From assembly GCA_902802515.1 (NCBI GenBank), contig CADCMM010000005.1, positions 1 to 63,395 of the forward strand: 63,395 bases of DNA, read 5' to 3'. The DNA is from an uncultured Lachnospiraceae bacterium. GTDB lineage: Bacteria > Bacillota > Clostridia > Lachnospirales > Lachnospiraceae. The position numbers and the translations under genes are program-made. Shown piece after piece: positions 54,997-63,395 of this stretch; position 1 is the stretch's first letter; the number at the start of each line of letters is the position of its first letter. Under the pieces are notes generated by a model. The model searched no databases, was not told where the DNA came from, and was given only the letters and a program-made list of their open reading frames with translations.

Positions 54997-55389
54997 TTAT
55001 TTTTGTCTTTTTATCTCTTCTTCCGTTTCCGTCTCGCTCTCTTTTTCCGTCTCAGTCTCCGCCACAGCAGAAGCGCTGTCTTTGGACTGCTGCGCAATAT
55101 CAACAGCATTATCCTGCTCCTCCATATCTTCCGGAGCATAGCCATAATAATCCTCATACGCTGTTTCCGTAAGCGGAACATCCGAAGCATTCTTTGGGGA
55201 ATGGTTTAGCCGGTACACTCCAAGTCCAATCGCAAAGACAAAGCAGGCTGCCGCCAATCCTGAGATAATCTGAAAACTCTTTCTTTTCCATAACGGGACC
55301 ATTTTGGAAGGAACATTGTCCGGGGAGGCTTCCAGCACAAATTTATCATCGATGTCGGTCATCGCCCTGAAAAGATCTTTTTCTTTCAT
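54997..55389 (-). CDS. Probable anti-sigma factor, single-pass membrane protein
   Basis: The 130 residues have a short cytoplasmic part (MKEKDLFRAMTDIDDKFVLE), one membrane segment (about residues 38-57) and an acidic external tail rich in Glu, Thr and Ser. No zinc-binding HxxxCxxC is present. It overlaps the sigma gene by four bases, the usual layout of a sigma/anti-sigma pair, so the function is inferred from context. Confidence 0.7.
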   Translation of the reverse strand: MKEKDLFRAMTDIDDKFVLEASPDNVPSKMVPLWKRKSFQIISGLAAACFVFAIGLGVYRLNHSPKNASDVPLTETAYEDYYGYAPEDMEEQDNAVDIAQQSKDSASAVAETETEKESETETEEEIKRQK

Positions 55390-55946
55390 ACCGCAACACC
55401 TTCCTTCTCCAGATAATCCTTCAGCCTTTTTCGAAGACGCAAAAGAGTCACCTTCACTTTACTTTCTCCGATGCCATAATCTCTGGAAATATCCAAAACA
55501 GAGCTTTCATACCAATATCTTCGCAGGAAAATGATCCTCTGCTCTTTCCCAAGACCGGCAAGAAAATCATTGATGCAGGAAACGAGATGGTTGTAGTCAT
55601 CCAGGCTGCCAAGTTCGTCGCTTCCGGAGACACATTCCGCCAGTTCCTCAAGGCAGGCCGCAGTCTCCCCGCCCCCTCTTTTCTGCGCGGTATTTCTCTC
55701 ATATCGGTTAATGGCATTGTTTCGCGTGATCTTTCCCAAAAATGCTTTTAAACTAAACGGCCTTGTTGGGGGGATTGCGTTCCATGTCTCCAGATAAGCA
55801 TCATTCACACACTCTTCCGAATCCTCGTTGTTAAAAAGTATGTTCCATGCAATGACATGGCAATACTTTCCGTATTTCAGGTCAGTCTGAACGATAGCCT
55901 GCTGATCCTTCCCAAAATATAACGTAATGATCTCTGCGTCATTCAT
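55386..55946 (-). CDS. ECF-type sigma factor
   Basis: It directs RNA polymerase to stress promoters. Region 2 includes YCHVIAWNILFNNEDSEECV NDAYLETWNAIPP, and region 4 has GLGKEQRIIFLRRYWYESSV LDISRDYGIGESKVKVTLLR. The 186 residues start at ATG 55946, which has AAAGG seven bases upstream. It leads the sigma / anti-sigma / VWA operon and probably activates it. Region 2 is somewhat divergent from classical sigma-W. Confidence 0.9.
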   Translation of the reverse strand: MNDAEIITLYFGKDQQAIVQTDLKYGKYCHVIAWNILFNNEDSEECVNDAYLETWNAIPPTRPFSLKAFLGKITRNNAINRYERNTAQKRGGGETAACLEELAECVSGSDELGSLDDYNHLVSCINDFLAGLGKEQRIIFLRRYWYESSVLDISRDYGIGESKVKVTLLRLRKRLKDYLEKEGVAV

Positions 55947-56075
55947 TGCTGCGCCTTTCTCTTTAAAGTTCCTTATATTCTGGTCATAACAAACCACTGT
56001 TTTCATGATATATCTTCTCTGACAATATTGCAACACATACAACGCAACCATCTTTGCCGTATATACGGTTTTCTT

Positions 56076-56756
56076 TCACCGAAGCAGCCAGGCAAATCCC
56101 TTCGCCATTCTCACGTCCGGTTCCTTGAAATGATTGCCCTCATTCCATTCCAAAACTGCTTTTGAACCATCACGGCAGCCAAGTTCGTACTGCTGCGCAA
56201 TCGCTTCGCCAACCTTGCCCATGACCGGATTTCTGGTCCTAGATTCCTTGTTGCCAAGGCTAAGGTATAATTTGGGAGACAAACATTTCCGTCCCTTGGC
56301 ATAATCCGGCCATCCAGGAAACCAGACCGACGGCGATACCCCTGCAACACCTGTAAAAATATCCGTCTGGTAGGATGTCCAAAGAGAAAACAAACCGGCT
56401 AATGAGTACCCGCCAAGATACATTTTCCGTGTGTCCGGAGCCATTCCCTCTGATAGTTTTGGCAATAATTCCCGGGTAAGGAAATCGAGGGTAGTTCGTG
56501 CCCCATCGCCAAAATCTGCATTTCCAAATACTGCCGGCGCTTTCCAGGGAGACAAGTCCGTGTTCCAATTACGCACTTTGAACGTGATCAGGCAGAAGTC
56601 CGTGTTCCCTGTCAACTCTGTAATAACGGAAACTTCGTTATCCATTCCCTCAAGGTCATGATCATCGACAGGCTGAATCAGCCAGTTTTCAGAGTGCCGA
56701 TCCCCATATAGGAAACAGGCAATATTGTCAAGATTTATGATATGCTCCTCTTTCAT
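56076..56756 (-). CDS. Alpha/beta hydrolase, esterase-D / CE1-like
   Basis: The 226 residues have the nucleophile elbow GGYSLAGLFSLW (GxSxxG) and a late His in EWNEGNHFKEPDVRM; an acid lies in the segment between them. SPSVWFPGWPDYAK resembles the enterobactin esterase and feruloyl esterase group. There is no signal peptide. The ribosome site is weak (GGAAGA). The substrate is unknown, and no functional link to the upstream pyrophosphatase-like gene is visible. Confidence 0.83.
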   Translation of the reverse strand: MKEEHIINLDNIACFLYGDRHSENWLIQPVDDHDLEGMDNEVSVITELTGNTDFCLITFKVRNWNTDLSPWKAPAVFGNADFGDGARTTLDFLTRELLPKLSEGMAPDTRKMYLGGYSLAGLFSLWTSYQTDIFTGVAGVSPSVWFPGWPDYAKGRKCLSPKLYLSLGNKESRTRNPVMGKVGEAIAQQYELGCRDGSKAVLEWNEGNHFKEPDVRMAKGFAWLLR

Positions 56757-56794
56757 TCTTCCAAGAATTCCTGCTTTCTGTATTCACGCATGAT

Positions 56795-57127
56795 TTATCG
56801 AACTAATTCTCCATCAAAATACTGTTCTTGAAAATGAATCATTCGCAATATTTCCTCATCTGAATAGTCAGTTCCATCTAATGAAACTATCCATTTATCT
56901 TCCACATCATTGAAGCGGTGATAAATCGCAATCACTTTGCCTTCAAATGTTTCAATAGGTCTGTCTGTGCCGAATACATAAACATCCTGTTCGGCGCCGT
57001 CGCCTGCAATTACACCTTCAACATATCCGTAATTTATAGGATATATCATATCCGGGTGTCGAGGGTGGCGGCTGCCAAGCGGACGATCTATTTTCCCTTT
57101 AACTATTTTTCCAATAACATTTTGCAT
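56795..57127 (-). CDS. Inorganic pyrophosphatase-like protein
   Basis: The 110 residues resemble a shortened family I pyrophosphatase: VKGKIDRPLGSRHPRHPDM then YPINYGYVEGVIAGDGAEQD (the DxxGxxQD core motif is close to DGAEQDVYV). Normal enzymes have about 170 residues and more acidic metal ligands. It belongs to a group annotated as pyrophosphatase in gut Firmicutes; catalysis is unproved. The start 57127 has AAGGTGG upstream. Confidence 0.72.
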   Translation of the reverse strand: MQNVIGKIVKGKIDRPLGSRHPRHPDMIYPINYGYVEGVIAGDGAEQDVYVFGTDRPIETFEGKVIAIYHRFNDVEDKWIVSLDGTDYSDEEILRMIHFQEQYFDGELVR

Positions 57128-57163
57128 AATTTCACGCCACCTTCCACTCAATAGCAAAAGACA

Positions 57164-57733
57164 TTACTTCTTCCTGTTCCAGAAATATCCGATCACTGCG
57201 CCTACCGCGCCGCCTATGATGTGGGACAGATGTGAGATGTCATCTTTGATAAAAGCTCCTTCATAGATCTGCTGACCAATGAAAATCACTGCTATCAGCA
57301 GGAATGTCAGCGGGATCTCCCCAGAGCGGAAACCGGTAAAAGATGTCAAAATGATAAATGCAAAAACCACTCCGCTGGCTCCCAGCAGGGCAATTCCCGG
57401 AAAGAAGATGTAATTCACCAGCGCTGTAATGACAGCCGTGATCACAATTACCTTCACCAGAACAGCTGATCCATACTTCTCTTCCAGCATCGGACCCAGC
57501 AGAAGAATGTAAGAAGCATTGCCCATAAAATGGCTCCACCCGCTATGCCCGAGCACATGAGTAAAAAACCGCACATAAGTTAATGGCAATGCCAGTGACG
57601 AGTGATAAGTTTGAAACAGCAGCCTGCTGCTGTACCCTCGCGTCAGGATTCCCGCAAGCGTCGCAGCAAAACACAGTGCGACAAATCCAATAACAACGGG
57701 AGAATTAATCACAATTTTGAATTTTGTCCTCAT
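57164..57733 (-). CDS. Rhomboid-family intramembrane serine protease
   Basis: It cleaves membrane proteins within or near the bilayer. The 189 residues contain six predicted membrane helices. FTHVLGHSGWSHFMGNASYI holds the conserved HxxxN region, LLGASGVVFAFIIL the catalytic Ser (GASG), and HLSHIIGGAVGAVIGY the catalytic His. The start at ATG 57733 follows GAGGAGG by about 12 bases. It lies 17 bases after a small cysteine-rich protein gene. Confidence 0.9.
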   Translation of the reverse strand: MRTKFKIVINSPVVIGFVALCFAATLAGILTRGYSSRLLFQTYHSSLALPLTYVRFFTHVLGHSGWSHFMGNASYILLLGPMLEEKYGSAVLVKVIVITAVITALVNYIFFPGIALLGASGVVFAFIILTSFTGFRSGEIPLTFLLIAVIFIGQQIYEGAFIKDDISHLSHIIGGAVGAVIGYFWNRKK

Positions 57734-57750
57734 ATCCTTCGTATACCTCC

Positions 57751-57924
57751 TCACTGTTTTCTGGCAATGCGATATTCGTCGCCGTTACGGTAGTAAGGAC
57801 ATCCTTTAAAAGAATTATCCTGCAGTCTGACGTAGTCGTCCTCATCCATATTCGCATCACAAATGTATTCCTCGTAATCTTCATCATAGATCATGTACGC
57901 ACATGAATCACAGTTGCCTGACAT
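57751..57924 (-). CDS. Small cysteine-containing protein (DUF6472-like)
   Basis: This 57-residue protein begins MSGNCDSCAYMIYDEDYEEY and continues ICDANMDEDDYVRLQD, ending KGCPYYRNGDEYRIARKQ. Four cysteines in CxxC, C and CP positions suggest a metal-binding site. GGAGG lies four bases before the ATG. It precedes the rhomboid gene in the same direction. The match to DUF6472 is from memory of the pattern and should be confirmed. Confidence 0.72.
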   Translation of the reverse strand: MSGNCDSCAYMIYDEDYEEYICDANMDEDDYVRLQDNSFKGCPYYRNGDEYRIARKQ

Positions 57925-58010
57925 ACTTCCTCCAGCCTCTCTATATTTATCCCCGATATCCTTGTATAGCGTTTGCTACACAGATATTCCGCCTCTTCAA
58001 ATTTGTAAAA

Positions 58011-59045
58011 TTACTGTGCTAAAAGAGCCTCTTCCAATGCAGCAAGGTCATCTTCATTGGTTGACCAACTCGTTGCAAATCTGACAACTGTATGGGAATC
58101 ATCATACTTTTCCCAAAAACTGAAAGCGATCCGTTCTCTCATTGCTTCCATCCGTTCGTTGTCCAATATCACGAATTGCTGATTCGTGGGAGAATCCAAA
58201 TAAAGTCGCAGTCCATTTGATAAGAACAATTCTTTCATTCGCTCCGCCATTTCGATGGCATGACGACTGATATGAAAATACAGATCATCTGTAAACAGCG
58301 TATCAAACTGTACGCCCAACAACCTTCCCTTTGCAAGAAGAGCTCCTCGTTTCTTTACAGACGTCATAAAATGTTTTGGCTTATTGCCCTTTGTAAATAC
58401 TACAGCTTCTCCACAAAGTGCACCGACCTTTGTTCCGCCGATATAAAATACATCGCACAGGTTGGCAATATCCTGCAGCGTCAATTCAGCGCGGCTGCTC
58501 ATCAGACCATATCCAAGCCGTGCGCCATCAATAAAAAGCGGTATATGATATGTATGACAGATTTCTGAAATCGTTTTCAATTCGGCCTTTGTGTACAATG
58601 TCCCATATTCTGTCGGATATGACAGATACACCATACCCGGAAAAGTCATGTGTTCATGATTGCCGTCTGCAAAGAAGTCGGCAAGATACTGACCTAAAAT
58701 ATCCGGTTTGATCTTCCCGTTCTCTTGTGGCAGTTCCAGAACTTCATGCCCGGTAAATTCTATTGCCCCAGCCTCATGGATGCTCACATGTCCGGTTTTT
58801 GCCGCAACTACGCCCTCATAGTCCGCAAGCATCGTAGAAATAATAACTGCATTGGTCTGTGTCCCTCCCACAAGAAACTCCACCTCTGCTTCTTCCAAGC
58901 CACAGGCTTTACGAATTTTATCTCTTGCACTGTTACAATATTTATCTGTCCCATAACCTGACAGACATTCAAAATTTGTCTCTCCCAATTTTTTGATGAT
59001 TTCCGGGTGCGCTCCGGCAATATAGTCGCTCTCAAATGATACCAT
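58011..59045 (-). CDS. Low-specificity L-threonine aldolase
   Basis: This PLP enzyme cleaves L-threonine or L-allo-threonine to glycine and acetaldehyde. The 344 residues have FESDYIAGAHPEIIKKLGET and the fold type I core. GTQTNAVIISTML and HVSIHEAGAIEFTGHEVLEL contact PLP, LFIDGARLGYGL holds the PLP-binding Asp, and the Schiff-base Lys is in FYIGGTKVGALCGEAV. The start 59045 has GGAGG eight bases upstream. Confidence 0.93.
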   Translation of the reverse strand: MVSFESDYIAGAHPEIIKKLGETNFECLSGYGTDKYCNSARDKIRKACGLEEAEVEFLVGGTQTNAVIISTMLADYEGVVAAKTGHVSIHEAGAIEFTGHEVLELPQENGKIKPDILGQYLADFFADGNHEHMTFPGMVYLSYPTEYGTLYTKAELKTISEICHTYHIPLFIDGARLGYGLMSSRAELTLQDIANLCDVFYIGGTKVGALCGEAVVFTKGNKPKHFMTSVKKRGALLAKGRLLGVQFDTLFTDDLYFHISRHAIEMAERMKELFLSNGLRLYLDSPTNQQFVILDNERMEAMRERIAFSFWEKYDDSHTVVRFATSWSTNEDDLAALEEALLAQ

Positions 59046-59109
59046 GCTTTTAACCTCCAATCGTTGCTTATTACACATATACCCATTTCCCTTCCTGTTT
59101 CATATTTGA

Positions 59110-59637
59110 CTAATCCTCAACTTTGTCAAGATCCGCCCATCCGTAACGGATAATGGAAAGCACCATGGAAGCCTCACTGACAGCCTCATCAAGAATGCCT
59201 GCCCATGAACCCACAATCACGTCATAGATGATCCAAAGCGGCGAATTGATCAACATGCCTGCAAGCCTTATCTTACGTGCATTGTGTGTATATCCGCCAA
59301 TTGTCGTTGCAATATTTGCCGCAACAGGAAGAATTGATATCCAGCCAGACCATGTGAAATATAGTGCTGCGATCTGTAGGAGACAAATAAAGACACACAT
59401 CTCTTTTCTTTGGGCAAATTCCCATCTGCTTCCCAGGCAAAGAGATCGAAATGTATTAATAATGTAACTGATCCCGCCTGTGAACGCTCCCAGAAGTATA
59501 AGGTGAATGGTGTAAAACAGGTAAGATAAAAACTGTACTCTGAACAGATTTTTGTTATTCTTGCATTGAAAAGACACAAAAAATAACACCGTTCCAACAA
59601 AACCAATCACTTGAATAAAAATATGATTCGAATCCAT
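59110..59637 (-). CDS. YgjV-family membrane protein (second copy)
   Basis: The 175 residues have about five hydrophobic helices: QVIGFVGTVLFFVSFQCKNN, GAFTGGISYIINTFRSLCLG and a C-terminal WIIYDVIVGSWAGILDEAVS. The layout matches the first copy at 22274-22777, though sequence identity is low. AAGGAACG precedes the ATG. Function unknown; possibly a small transporter. It appears to be alone. Confidence 0.8.
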   Translation of the reverse strand: MDSNHIFIQVIGFVGTVLFFVSFQCKNNKNLFRVQFLSYLFYTIHLILLGAFTGGISYIINTFRSLCLGSRWEFAQRKEMCVFICLLQIAALYFTWSGWISILPVAANIATTIGGYTHNARKIRLAGMLINSPLWIIYDVIVGSWAGILDEAVSEASMVLSIIRYGWADLDKVED

Positions 59638-59640
59638 ATG

Positions 59641-59708
59641 TTCGTTCCTTTTTGCTTAATTGTATATTCTCTAAATCCGAATTTTGCATACATGTGAAGT
59701 GCAGATTC
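59641..59708 (-). pseudogene. Possible GNAT C-terminal remnant
   Basis: A short frame reads ESALHMYAKFGFREYTIKQK, which resembles the end of the acetyl-CoA binding helix in GNAT enzymes (A..hMY.K.GF). Nothing upstream to 59839 supports a full gene. Confidence 0.3.
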
Positions 59709-59839
59709 ACAAATATATCGTCCACAGCAACCCATATTCTATTTCCCTCCGATTGTCATAAAGTTCCGCAGCCGCGTGAAGAAAATACTGTTCTGTAAAT
59801 AGTAATATGATTTTGCTCTTGAATGATGGATTGCTGATG

Positions 59840-60940
59840 CTATTTTATTCTAGATAAAATTGTTTTTACACTCTCACAGTATAATTTCGGATTATCCATG
59901 AACATAGTGTGTCCGACATTTTCCAGCAGATAAAATGCTTTATCCGGCGCCTCTATGCTTTCATAATAATTCTGTACATCATTTTGGCAGACTGCATAAT
60001 CGCCCTCGCCGGAAATATAATATACAGGCACATCATAGGTTGGCGAAAGATTATGAATATCAAATCCAAAGAATGCATATTCCATAATATCTTTGTTCTG
60101 TGCAAAGAACTTTTCTGTGTCAATCATCGACAGAAACCATTTTATATCATCTATGTTCATGTCGGGAGAAGTGATACCCGTCCAAATCTGTCTTATCCCT
60201 GACATCTCGCCATCGCAGGCAATATATTTTGCAGTAAGAGAAACAAGCTGATTAAGATCATCAATGGACATATCCTCATATTTGCTTACACTGCTCATAC
60301 GTTCTACAAGTTCTGAAAGCTTGTCCGCTGCTTTCGCGTCTTTCATTTCCGCTTCCTTTATCGCCATGCGCGCGGCATTCAGTTTATTTTCATAAAGGCT
60401 TGTAATCTGGCTAACGCCTATATAACAACTTACGTTTTCCGGATACTTTTGGGCGTAGATACTACCGATTACCGTTCCCCAGGAATGTCCTGCTATGATT
60501 ACCTTTTCCTTGTTAAAGCGTTCCTTTGCATATTCAACAATCCCGTTTAAATCCTCCACAAGCAGTTCAATATTAGCATTACCATCGAGGTTGTTGGCAT
60601 AATATGTTCTGCCGCAGCCGCGCTGATCATAGTTGATGATTGTTAGCTCCGCTTCAAGATCTTTTTGATAATAAGCAGACACATATCCCGTAGGACTTGC
60701 CGGACCGCCATGAATAAAAATCATAATGGGATTTTCAGTGTCCTCCCCCCGTATTTGGATGTATTGCTTTATTCCATTGATATCTATGTAATCAGATTCC
60801 TGAATGCCGTTTTCGGTGTTTATTTTGTTCTGATTGCTGTTAATGAATCGCGCGATAACAACTGCAAGCACAGATAGTATAATAACAGCCATAATGGCAA
60901 ATAAAACAGTAATCACAAATTTTTTCACTTTCTTTTTCAA
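59840..60940 (-). CDS. Membrane-anchored alpha/beta hydrolase, proline iminopeptidase-like
   Basis: The 366 residues have an uncleaved N-terminal membrane segment (about residues 9-31). PIMIFIHGGPASPTGYVSAY carries the HGGPG-type oxyanion motif, VIIAGHSWGTVIGSIYAQKY the nucleophile Ser, YYISGEGDYAV the acid and LLENVGHTMFMD the His. It belongs to the S33 group. The start is TTG with AAAGGAG ten bases upstream. The substrate is unknown. Confidence 0.88.
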   Translation of the reverse strand: MKKKVKKFVITVLFAIMAVIILSVLAVVIARFINSNQNKINTENGIQESDYIDINGIKQYIQIRGEDTENPIMIFIHGGPASPTGYVSAYYQKDLEAELTIINYDQRGCGRTYYANNLDGNANIELLVEDLNGIVEYAKERFNKEKVIIAGHSWGTVIGSIYAQKYPENVSCYIGVSQITSLYENKLNAARMAIKEAEMKDAKAADKLSELVERMSSVSKYEDMSIDDLNQLVSLTAKYIACDGEMSGIRQIWTGITSPDMNIDDIKWFLSMIDTEKFFAQNKDIMEYAFFGFDIHNLSPTYDVPVYYISGEGDYAVCQNDVQNYYESIEAPDKAFYLLENVGHTMFMDNPKLYCESVKTILSRIK

Positions 60941-61025
60941 TATTTTATTGCTCCTTTCACAAAGACTGCAGAACTAGAAATTACCTTACGGCCTCGCTTT
61001 GTATCAAAGACTTTAATTCCTGGCT

Positions 61026-61241
61026 TTATTTCACCTTACCATATAGGCAAAGGTCATATATCTTCCCATCCTTAAAGACCGCATTCCTTTGCAGACCTTC
61101 TCGTATAAACCCATTATGTTCAAGCACACGCTTCGATGCAATATTCGAAGCATACACAAGTCCCGTGATGCGGAGTGTGCCCCCATTTCTTTTTCTTCGG
61201 ATCCGAAAGTCCCTCATACATCGCTTCCAAAATTCTTTCAA
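61026..61241 (-). pseudogene. GNAT (RimJ-like) acetyltransferase, C-terminal piece
   Basis: GTLRITGLVYASNIASKRVL then EHNGFIREGLQRNAVFKDGK and IYDLCLYGKVK are the last 55 residues of a RimJ/RimL type acetyltransferase. The N-terminal two thirds are missing and the preceding sequence is out of frame. Confidence 0.7.
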
Positions 61242-61250
61242 AAAACCTCC

Positions 61251-61472
61251 TCAAATCGTTAAGGAAAGAATCGAAGGTGGTGCAAACGAAAAATCAGCTT
61301 TGAACGCTTCGATAACTGCTCTTTCGTTTGCATCAATTTCGATTTTTCCTGGTTGAACAAAGCGCGTCCGAACAGCCAGTATATATGGGCTTTCAATCGG
61401 CGTATTTCCGTTTAAAGTATAACACGGATTCCCTGAGAATGATACCGTTTCATGTATTAAAACAATAATCAC
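61251..61472 (-). other. Unrecognised short open frame
   Basis: About 73 codons (HETVSFSGNPCYTLNGNTPI, then ESPYILAVRTRFVQPGKIEI) without a ribosome site. No family is recognised. It may be debris between the GNAT remnant and the IS element. Confidence 0.2.
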
Positions 61473-61534
61473 TGTATCAGAAATAAGCCTTTGCGCTACA
61501 AGGCTTCTGGAATTAAGTATTCAGTTATTATATT

Positions 61535-61957
61535 TCAACAGAGAAGATGTGGCTCGGTTCGGATAAAGACCTTCTCAGCACTAAGTGGAATGATCTTCCC
61601 TCCACAGGATGCACACTTACAGACATCTTTGTTATAGAGAAGGCGGATGATTGCCGAAGCGTCCAGATACTTTAGCTTGGACAGATACTTCTTGCAGCCT
61701 AAAAGTTTCCTACAAAGAGTGTTCTTTCGATTTTTGTTTCGGGAAGACATGTAGTGGTTGTAGGTCCGGGGAGCTAATCCACCAAGCCGCTTTTCCGTAA
61801 GGAACGCATCAACATCATCTGTTGTCAGAGAAGAAATGTCTTTGTTTATAACGCGAAGGAAGTAATCTACAGAGTTGCAGTAAGCATTAATCGTTGATGT
61901 CTTCAGGTTCCGCTTTTCAGCTTCATTGCGGATCTGGGCAAAAATATCTTCGTACAT
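61535..61957 (-). mobile_element. Deleted IS91-type element: recombinase N-terminus fused to transposase C-terminus
   Basis: Residues 1-68 are the core-binding domain of a tyrosine recombinase (TSTINAYCNSVDYFLRVINK, LGGLAPRTYNHYMSS). From RNKNRKNTLCRKLLGCKKYL on it matches the C-terminal part of IS91-family transposases, including CKCASCGGKII. In IS91-type elements the recombinase gene precedes the transposase gene; here everything between the two pieces is deleted and the fusion is in frame (140 residues). AAGGAGG precedes the ATG. It should be inactive. Confidence 0.65.
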
Positions 61958-62228
61958 AATGAAACCTCCTTGAAAGTAGTGTTAACAGAGACAACTACCT
62001 ATCAGGAGGCGCGTTGACATCATAATTCCGATTGCGGAAGACGCCTGAAAATGCTATTCTATTCATAAGCAGTGGGGCTTTCCGTATGCAGTTGTTTTGT
62101 GTGGTAACTTAACAATACAGAATTACGAAAAGTATTTCCATTGCTTTTTAATTGTCATTAAAGTAAAACTGCGCCACAGCCTCGGCAGGCCATCGCGCAG
62201 CGATTTTGTTCAAATGGAATTTGTCGGA
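61958..62228. other. Intergenic region next to the IS remnant
   Basis: No gene is seen. ATTCCGATTGCGGAA near 62025 is a short inverted repeat and may belong to the element end. CTGCGC/GCGCAG near 62170 could form a weak hairpin after the hydrolase gene. Confidence 0.3.
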
Positions 62229-63104
62229 TTATTGCCATTCCTTCAGAAACTGAAACTCCTGCTCAAAGCAATCCTTTCTTGCTTCATTACATTCTACAGG
62301 CCATTTCTTTTCTGCGGGAAATGCCTTCTTCCATGACTCCGGCGGATTCGTACCAAGTAGATGACTGGCGTGAGGATAGATGACTACCTTGACACGGTAG
62401 GGATAGCTTGTTTCAGACAGCTTTTGCTTTATTCGTCTTACTGCTACCGGCGACGGCCATTCATTATCCCTCTCCGGCGCAACTAGCAATACATCCGCCT
62501 TCATGTTCTCCACTTTGATGCGGGACTCCTCCGTCAGCGTTGCGTTTTCATAAAAAGAGCGCAGAAATTCGTTTTGATGTTCTGTGTCCTGCTTTTTATA
62601 TGCGCGGAGGGCGCCAAAAAATCCCTTCTGGCGTAGACTGGTAAACAGAGAGCATGGATAATCCTTTCCCTGATAGCTGAACCACGATCTTCCGGTAGGT
62701 TTTCCGATAATCTTGGGTTCTTCCACCACATAGTCGAAAGGGCAGATGCTGAGTACCAGGCTGATATCTGGAATCAGCGTTGCACACAGGAGCGCATAAG
62801 CGGCACCAGATGAAATCCCGTGGATGCCTATACGGGTATAACTATTTCGTTTTAGTTCTGCTACGGCCCTTTCAACATATTCAACCGGGATCGCTCGCAT
62901 TTTCCTGGACATCCCTTTCCAGAAGTAAAAGCCGAGGACAAGAACAGAATAGCCTGCTTTTCTCAAGTATTCAGAATCCGCAAGACAATGTTTTTCATTC
63001 ATCCCGGAGCCATGCATCCAGATGATAGCTTTTTCTTTGCTTTTTGTTCCCTCAAACCAGTAGGCCTGAAAACCATCTTCTTTGACGCTATAGAAGTTCT
63101 TCAT
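62229..63104 (-). CDS. Alpha/beta hydrolase, dienelactone hydrolase / BAAT-like
   Basis: The 291 residues have AIIWMHGSGMNEKHCLADSE near the start, the nucleophile Ser in GIHGISSGAAYALLCATL, the acid in LLVAPERDNEWPSPVAV and the His in VVIYPHASHLLG. The shape matches acyl-CoA thioesterase/BAAT C-terminal-like hydrolases. There is no signal peptide. GAGGTG precedes the ATG. The substrate is unknown. Confidence 0.85.
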   Translation of the reverse strand: MKNFYSVKEDGFQAYWFEGTKSKEKAIIWMHGSGMNEKHCLADSEYLRKAGYSVLVLGFYFWKGMSRKMRAIPVEYVERAVAELKRNSYTRIGIHGISSGAAYALLCATLIPDISLVLSICPFDYVVEEPKIIGKPTGRSWFSYQGKDYPCSLFTSLRQKGFFGALRAYKKQDTEHQNEFLRSFYENATLTEESRIKVENMKADVLLVAPERDNEWPSPVAVRRIKQKLSETSYPYRVKVVIYPHASHLLGTNPPESWKKAFPAEKKWPVECNEARKDCFEQEFQFLKEWQ

Positions 63105-63198
63105 TTGTCACCTCATCAAATCCAGATTTGAGCCCCATAAAATCATAGGCGTTTAACCATGATTTCGGGGATTTCACGTTTCAGTTTGTTGTTTTGTT

Positions 63199-63395
63199 TC
63201 AGTTTACGTCTACAATCAATATTTGCTCCTGTTCAAAAGGTATTCTGTCAATAACTCCACCTTTCTGAAAATAGAAAGAGCCACCATAGTTTTTTAGCGC
63301 AAAATCAATCGGATTAATCATAAGAACATCACTTGCAACCAAAGACGCCTGCTTTGCATATTCCTTTAATTCTCCCTGTTCCCATTCCATAGGAG
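63199..63395 (-). CDS. Carbon-nitrogen hydrolase, C-terminal part (cut by window edge)
   Basis: The last 65 codons include DVLMINPIDFALKNYGGSFY and GGVIDRIPFEQEQILIVDVN, which resemble the end of nitrilase-family enzymes (GGS..., then ...EEAILVAEID). The gene seems to begin beyond the right edge; the ATG at 63390 has no ribosome site. Identification is tentative because the catalytic Glu-Lys-Cys lie outside. Confidence 0.5.
   Translation of the reverse strand, partial: PMEWEQGELKEYAKQASLVASDVLMINPIDFALKNYGGSFYFQKGGVIDRIPFEQEQILIVDVN

Overview
The window looks like chromosome from an endospore-forming anaerobe of the Clostridia, most likely Lachnospiraceae. The basis is the gene order hup-rqcP-yabP-yabQ-divIC-spoIIE-tilS-hpt-ftsH, the many sporulation genes, the protein families present, strong AGGAGG ribosome sites, and GC content near the mid-40s. 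Nearly everything is on the minus strand. No rRNA, tRNA or CRISPR array was recognised. The genus is inference and no similarity search was run.

Region 1 (about 1-24 kb) is conserved core. It holds a GH13 alpha-glycosidase, the hup-to-ftsH cell division and sporulation cluster, a phosphoglucomutase, a CotS-like coat kinase, hisS and a CCA-adding enzyme. Next come a secreted trigger-factor-like lipoprotein with a very acidic tail, a cold shock gene with a consensus promoter and long leader, hflX with a TPR lipoprotein, a Csp-like subtilase, and a YgjV-MATE pair. SpoIIE has only one membrane segment. Its promoter has the 21-bp -35/-10 spacing known for Spo0A-activated sporulation promoters.

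Region 2 (about 24-47 kb) is accessory and scarred. Intact regulator modules are an AAA/DUF4143 ATPase, two TipAS-type MerR regulators, MarR, ArsR, TetR with EFR1, and an XRE protein with a zinc ribbon. They alternate with degraded genes: a DUF3427 helicase, a YhcG nuclease split by an exact 8-bp duplication, DUF2316, a MATE / cytidylate-kinase-like / MATE mosaic, phage-lysin pieces, and an orphaned yybP-ykoY riboswitch. Internal deletions recur in many of these.

Region 3 (47-53.3 kb) is an F-type ATP synthase operon, atpB-E-F-A-G-D-C, with its own promoter. It has no separate delta gene. Instead alpha begins with about 70 residues that match the C-terminal domain of delta. The c subunit begins with a predicted cleavable signal peptide. 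This is the most unusual system in the window.

Region 4 (53.3-63.4 kb) has an ECF sigma / anti-sigma / VWA lipoprotein operon whose lipoprotein ribosome site lies in a hairpin. After it come small metabolic and membrane genes: esterase, pyrophosphatase-like, rhomboid, a short cysteine-containing protein, threonine aldolase and a second YgjV. Two further alpha/beta hydrolases, GNAT remnants, a deleted IS91-type element and a partial C-N hydrolase at the right edge complete it.
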